NCBI GenBank assembly: GCA_025450405.1
Contig: JANWHL010000135.1
Coordinates: 1-5,618, forward strand
DNA from: Ktedonobacterales bacterium
Lineage (GTDB): Bacteria; Chloroflexota; Ktedonobacteria; Ktedonobacterales; JADMIN01
Direction of reading: 5' to 3'
Length of the DNA stretch: 5,618 bases
Part shown: positions 5,377 through 5,618 of the stretch, piece after piece
Numbering within the stretch: position 1 is the stretch's first letter
Layout of the letters: every line of letters starts with the position of its first letter
Position numbers and translations under genes: made by a program
Notes under the pieces: model-generated
Told to the model about the DNA's origin: nothing
Database searches by the model: none
Seen by the model: the letters and a program-made list of their open reading frames with translations, nothing else

Positions 5377-5618
5377 ATGCCGGAGGCGACGATCAGCCTG
5401 AACGACAGCGTCGATCTCCAGACTCACACCACCTGGAGCGATGGCCAGTGGACGCCACGCGCCCTCTTCGACGCGCTCGCCGGTGCGGGCATCCGCGTGG
5501 TGGCCGTGACAGACCACGACACGCTGGACGGGCTGCCCGAGATGCGAACGCTAGGGCGCACGCGTGGGGTCCACGTCGTGCCGGCGGTGGAGGTCACCAC
5601 GAACTGGCGCGGGCGGAC
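5377..5618 (+). CDS. PHP-domain metal-dependent phosphoesterase, 5' part only
   Basis: Only the first 80 codons are present; the gene runs off the right edge. The family (PHP, polymerase and histidinol phosphatase) hydrolyses phosphoesters such as nucleoside bisphosphates, oligonucleotides or histidinol phosphate with two or three metal ions. Visible motifs are VDLQTHTTWSDG at 12-23 (PHP motif I), VAVTDHDTLDGL at 42-53 (motif II, with Asp46, His47 and Asp48), and VPAVEVTTNW at 68-77 with the conserved Glu72. Motif I normally reads DLHxHT; here the first metal-binding His is Gln15, while His17 is kept. The start ATG 5377 sits just ahead of the domain, with a modest G-rich ribosome binding site. 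It is probably in one transcript with the glycosyltransferase. The substrate cannot be inferred from this fragment. Confidence 0.85.
   Translation, partial: MPEATISLNDSVDLQTHTTWSDGQWTPRALFDALAGAGIRVVAVTDHDTLDGLPEMRTLGRTRGVHVVPAVEVTTNWRGR

Overview
The window is high-GC DNA with G/C-rich third codon positions throughout. The protein sequences look like those of a free-living, GC-rich bacterium. A Chloroflexota lineage of the Thermomicrobia/Sphaerobacter type is my best guess, from gene style and composition only, and it is weakly held. I see no mobile element, CRISPR array, tRNA or rRNA.

Left part (1-921, minus strand): an open reading frame enters from the left edge and begins at a GTG at 921 behind a strong GGAGGG ribosome binding site. 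The visible 307 residues are low-complexity and probably disordered, with two in-frame repeat blocks. They end in an Arg-rich stretch and the first residues of what may be a membrane segment, cut by the window edge. The catalytic or extracellular part is outside the window, so its function is unknown. Several open frames on the opposite strand here are shadows.

Middle (922-2847): a 384-base divergent intergenic region holds a good sigma-70-type promoter (TTGACA, 18-base spacer, TAGACT). It is followed by a roughly 150-base leader with two perfect or near-perfect hairpins, then gltX (glutamyl-tRNA synthetase, 513 aa from ATG 1306).

Right part (2848-5618): a UDP-glucuronate decarboxylase-like SDR enzyme (321 aa from GTG 3012), a GT4-type retaining glycosyltransferase (388 aa from ATG 4180) and the start of a PHP-domain phosphoesterase (from ATG 5377, cut by the right edge). 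All are on the plus strand. The SDR gene and the glycosyltransferase gene each have a plausible promoter. The PHP gene follows the glycosyltransferase by 30 bases and is probably co-transcribed with it. The SDR enzyme would supply a UDP-pentose (UDP-xylose) and the glycosyltransferase would use a nucleotide sugar, so the pair suggests surface or secreted glycan synthesis. The PHP gene has no evident link to that pathway.

In three genes the longest open frame starts too far upstream; the starts given here use ribosome binding sites, promoters and family N-termini. I do not see a clearly new biological system. The items most worth a second look are the structured gltX leader, the repeat-bearing truncated minus-strand protein, and the His-to-Gln change in the PHP metal motif.
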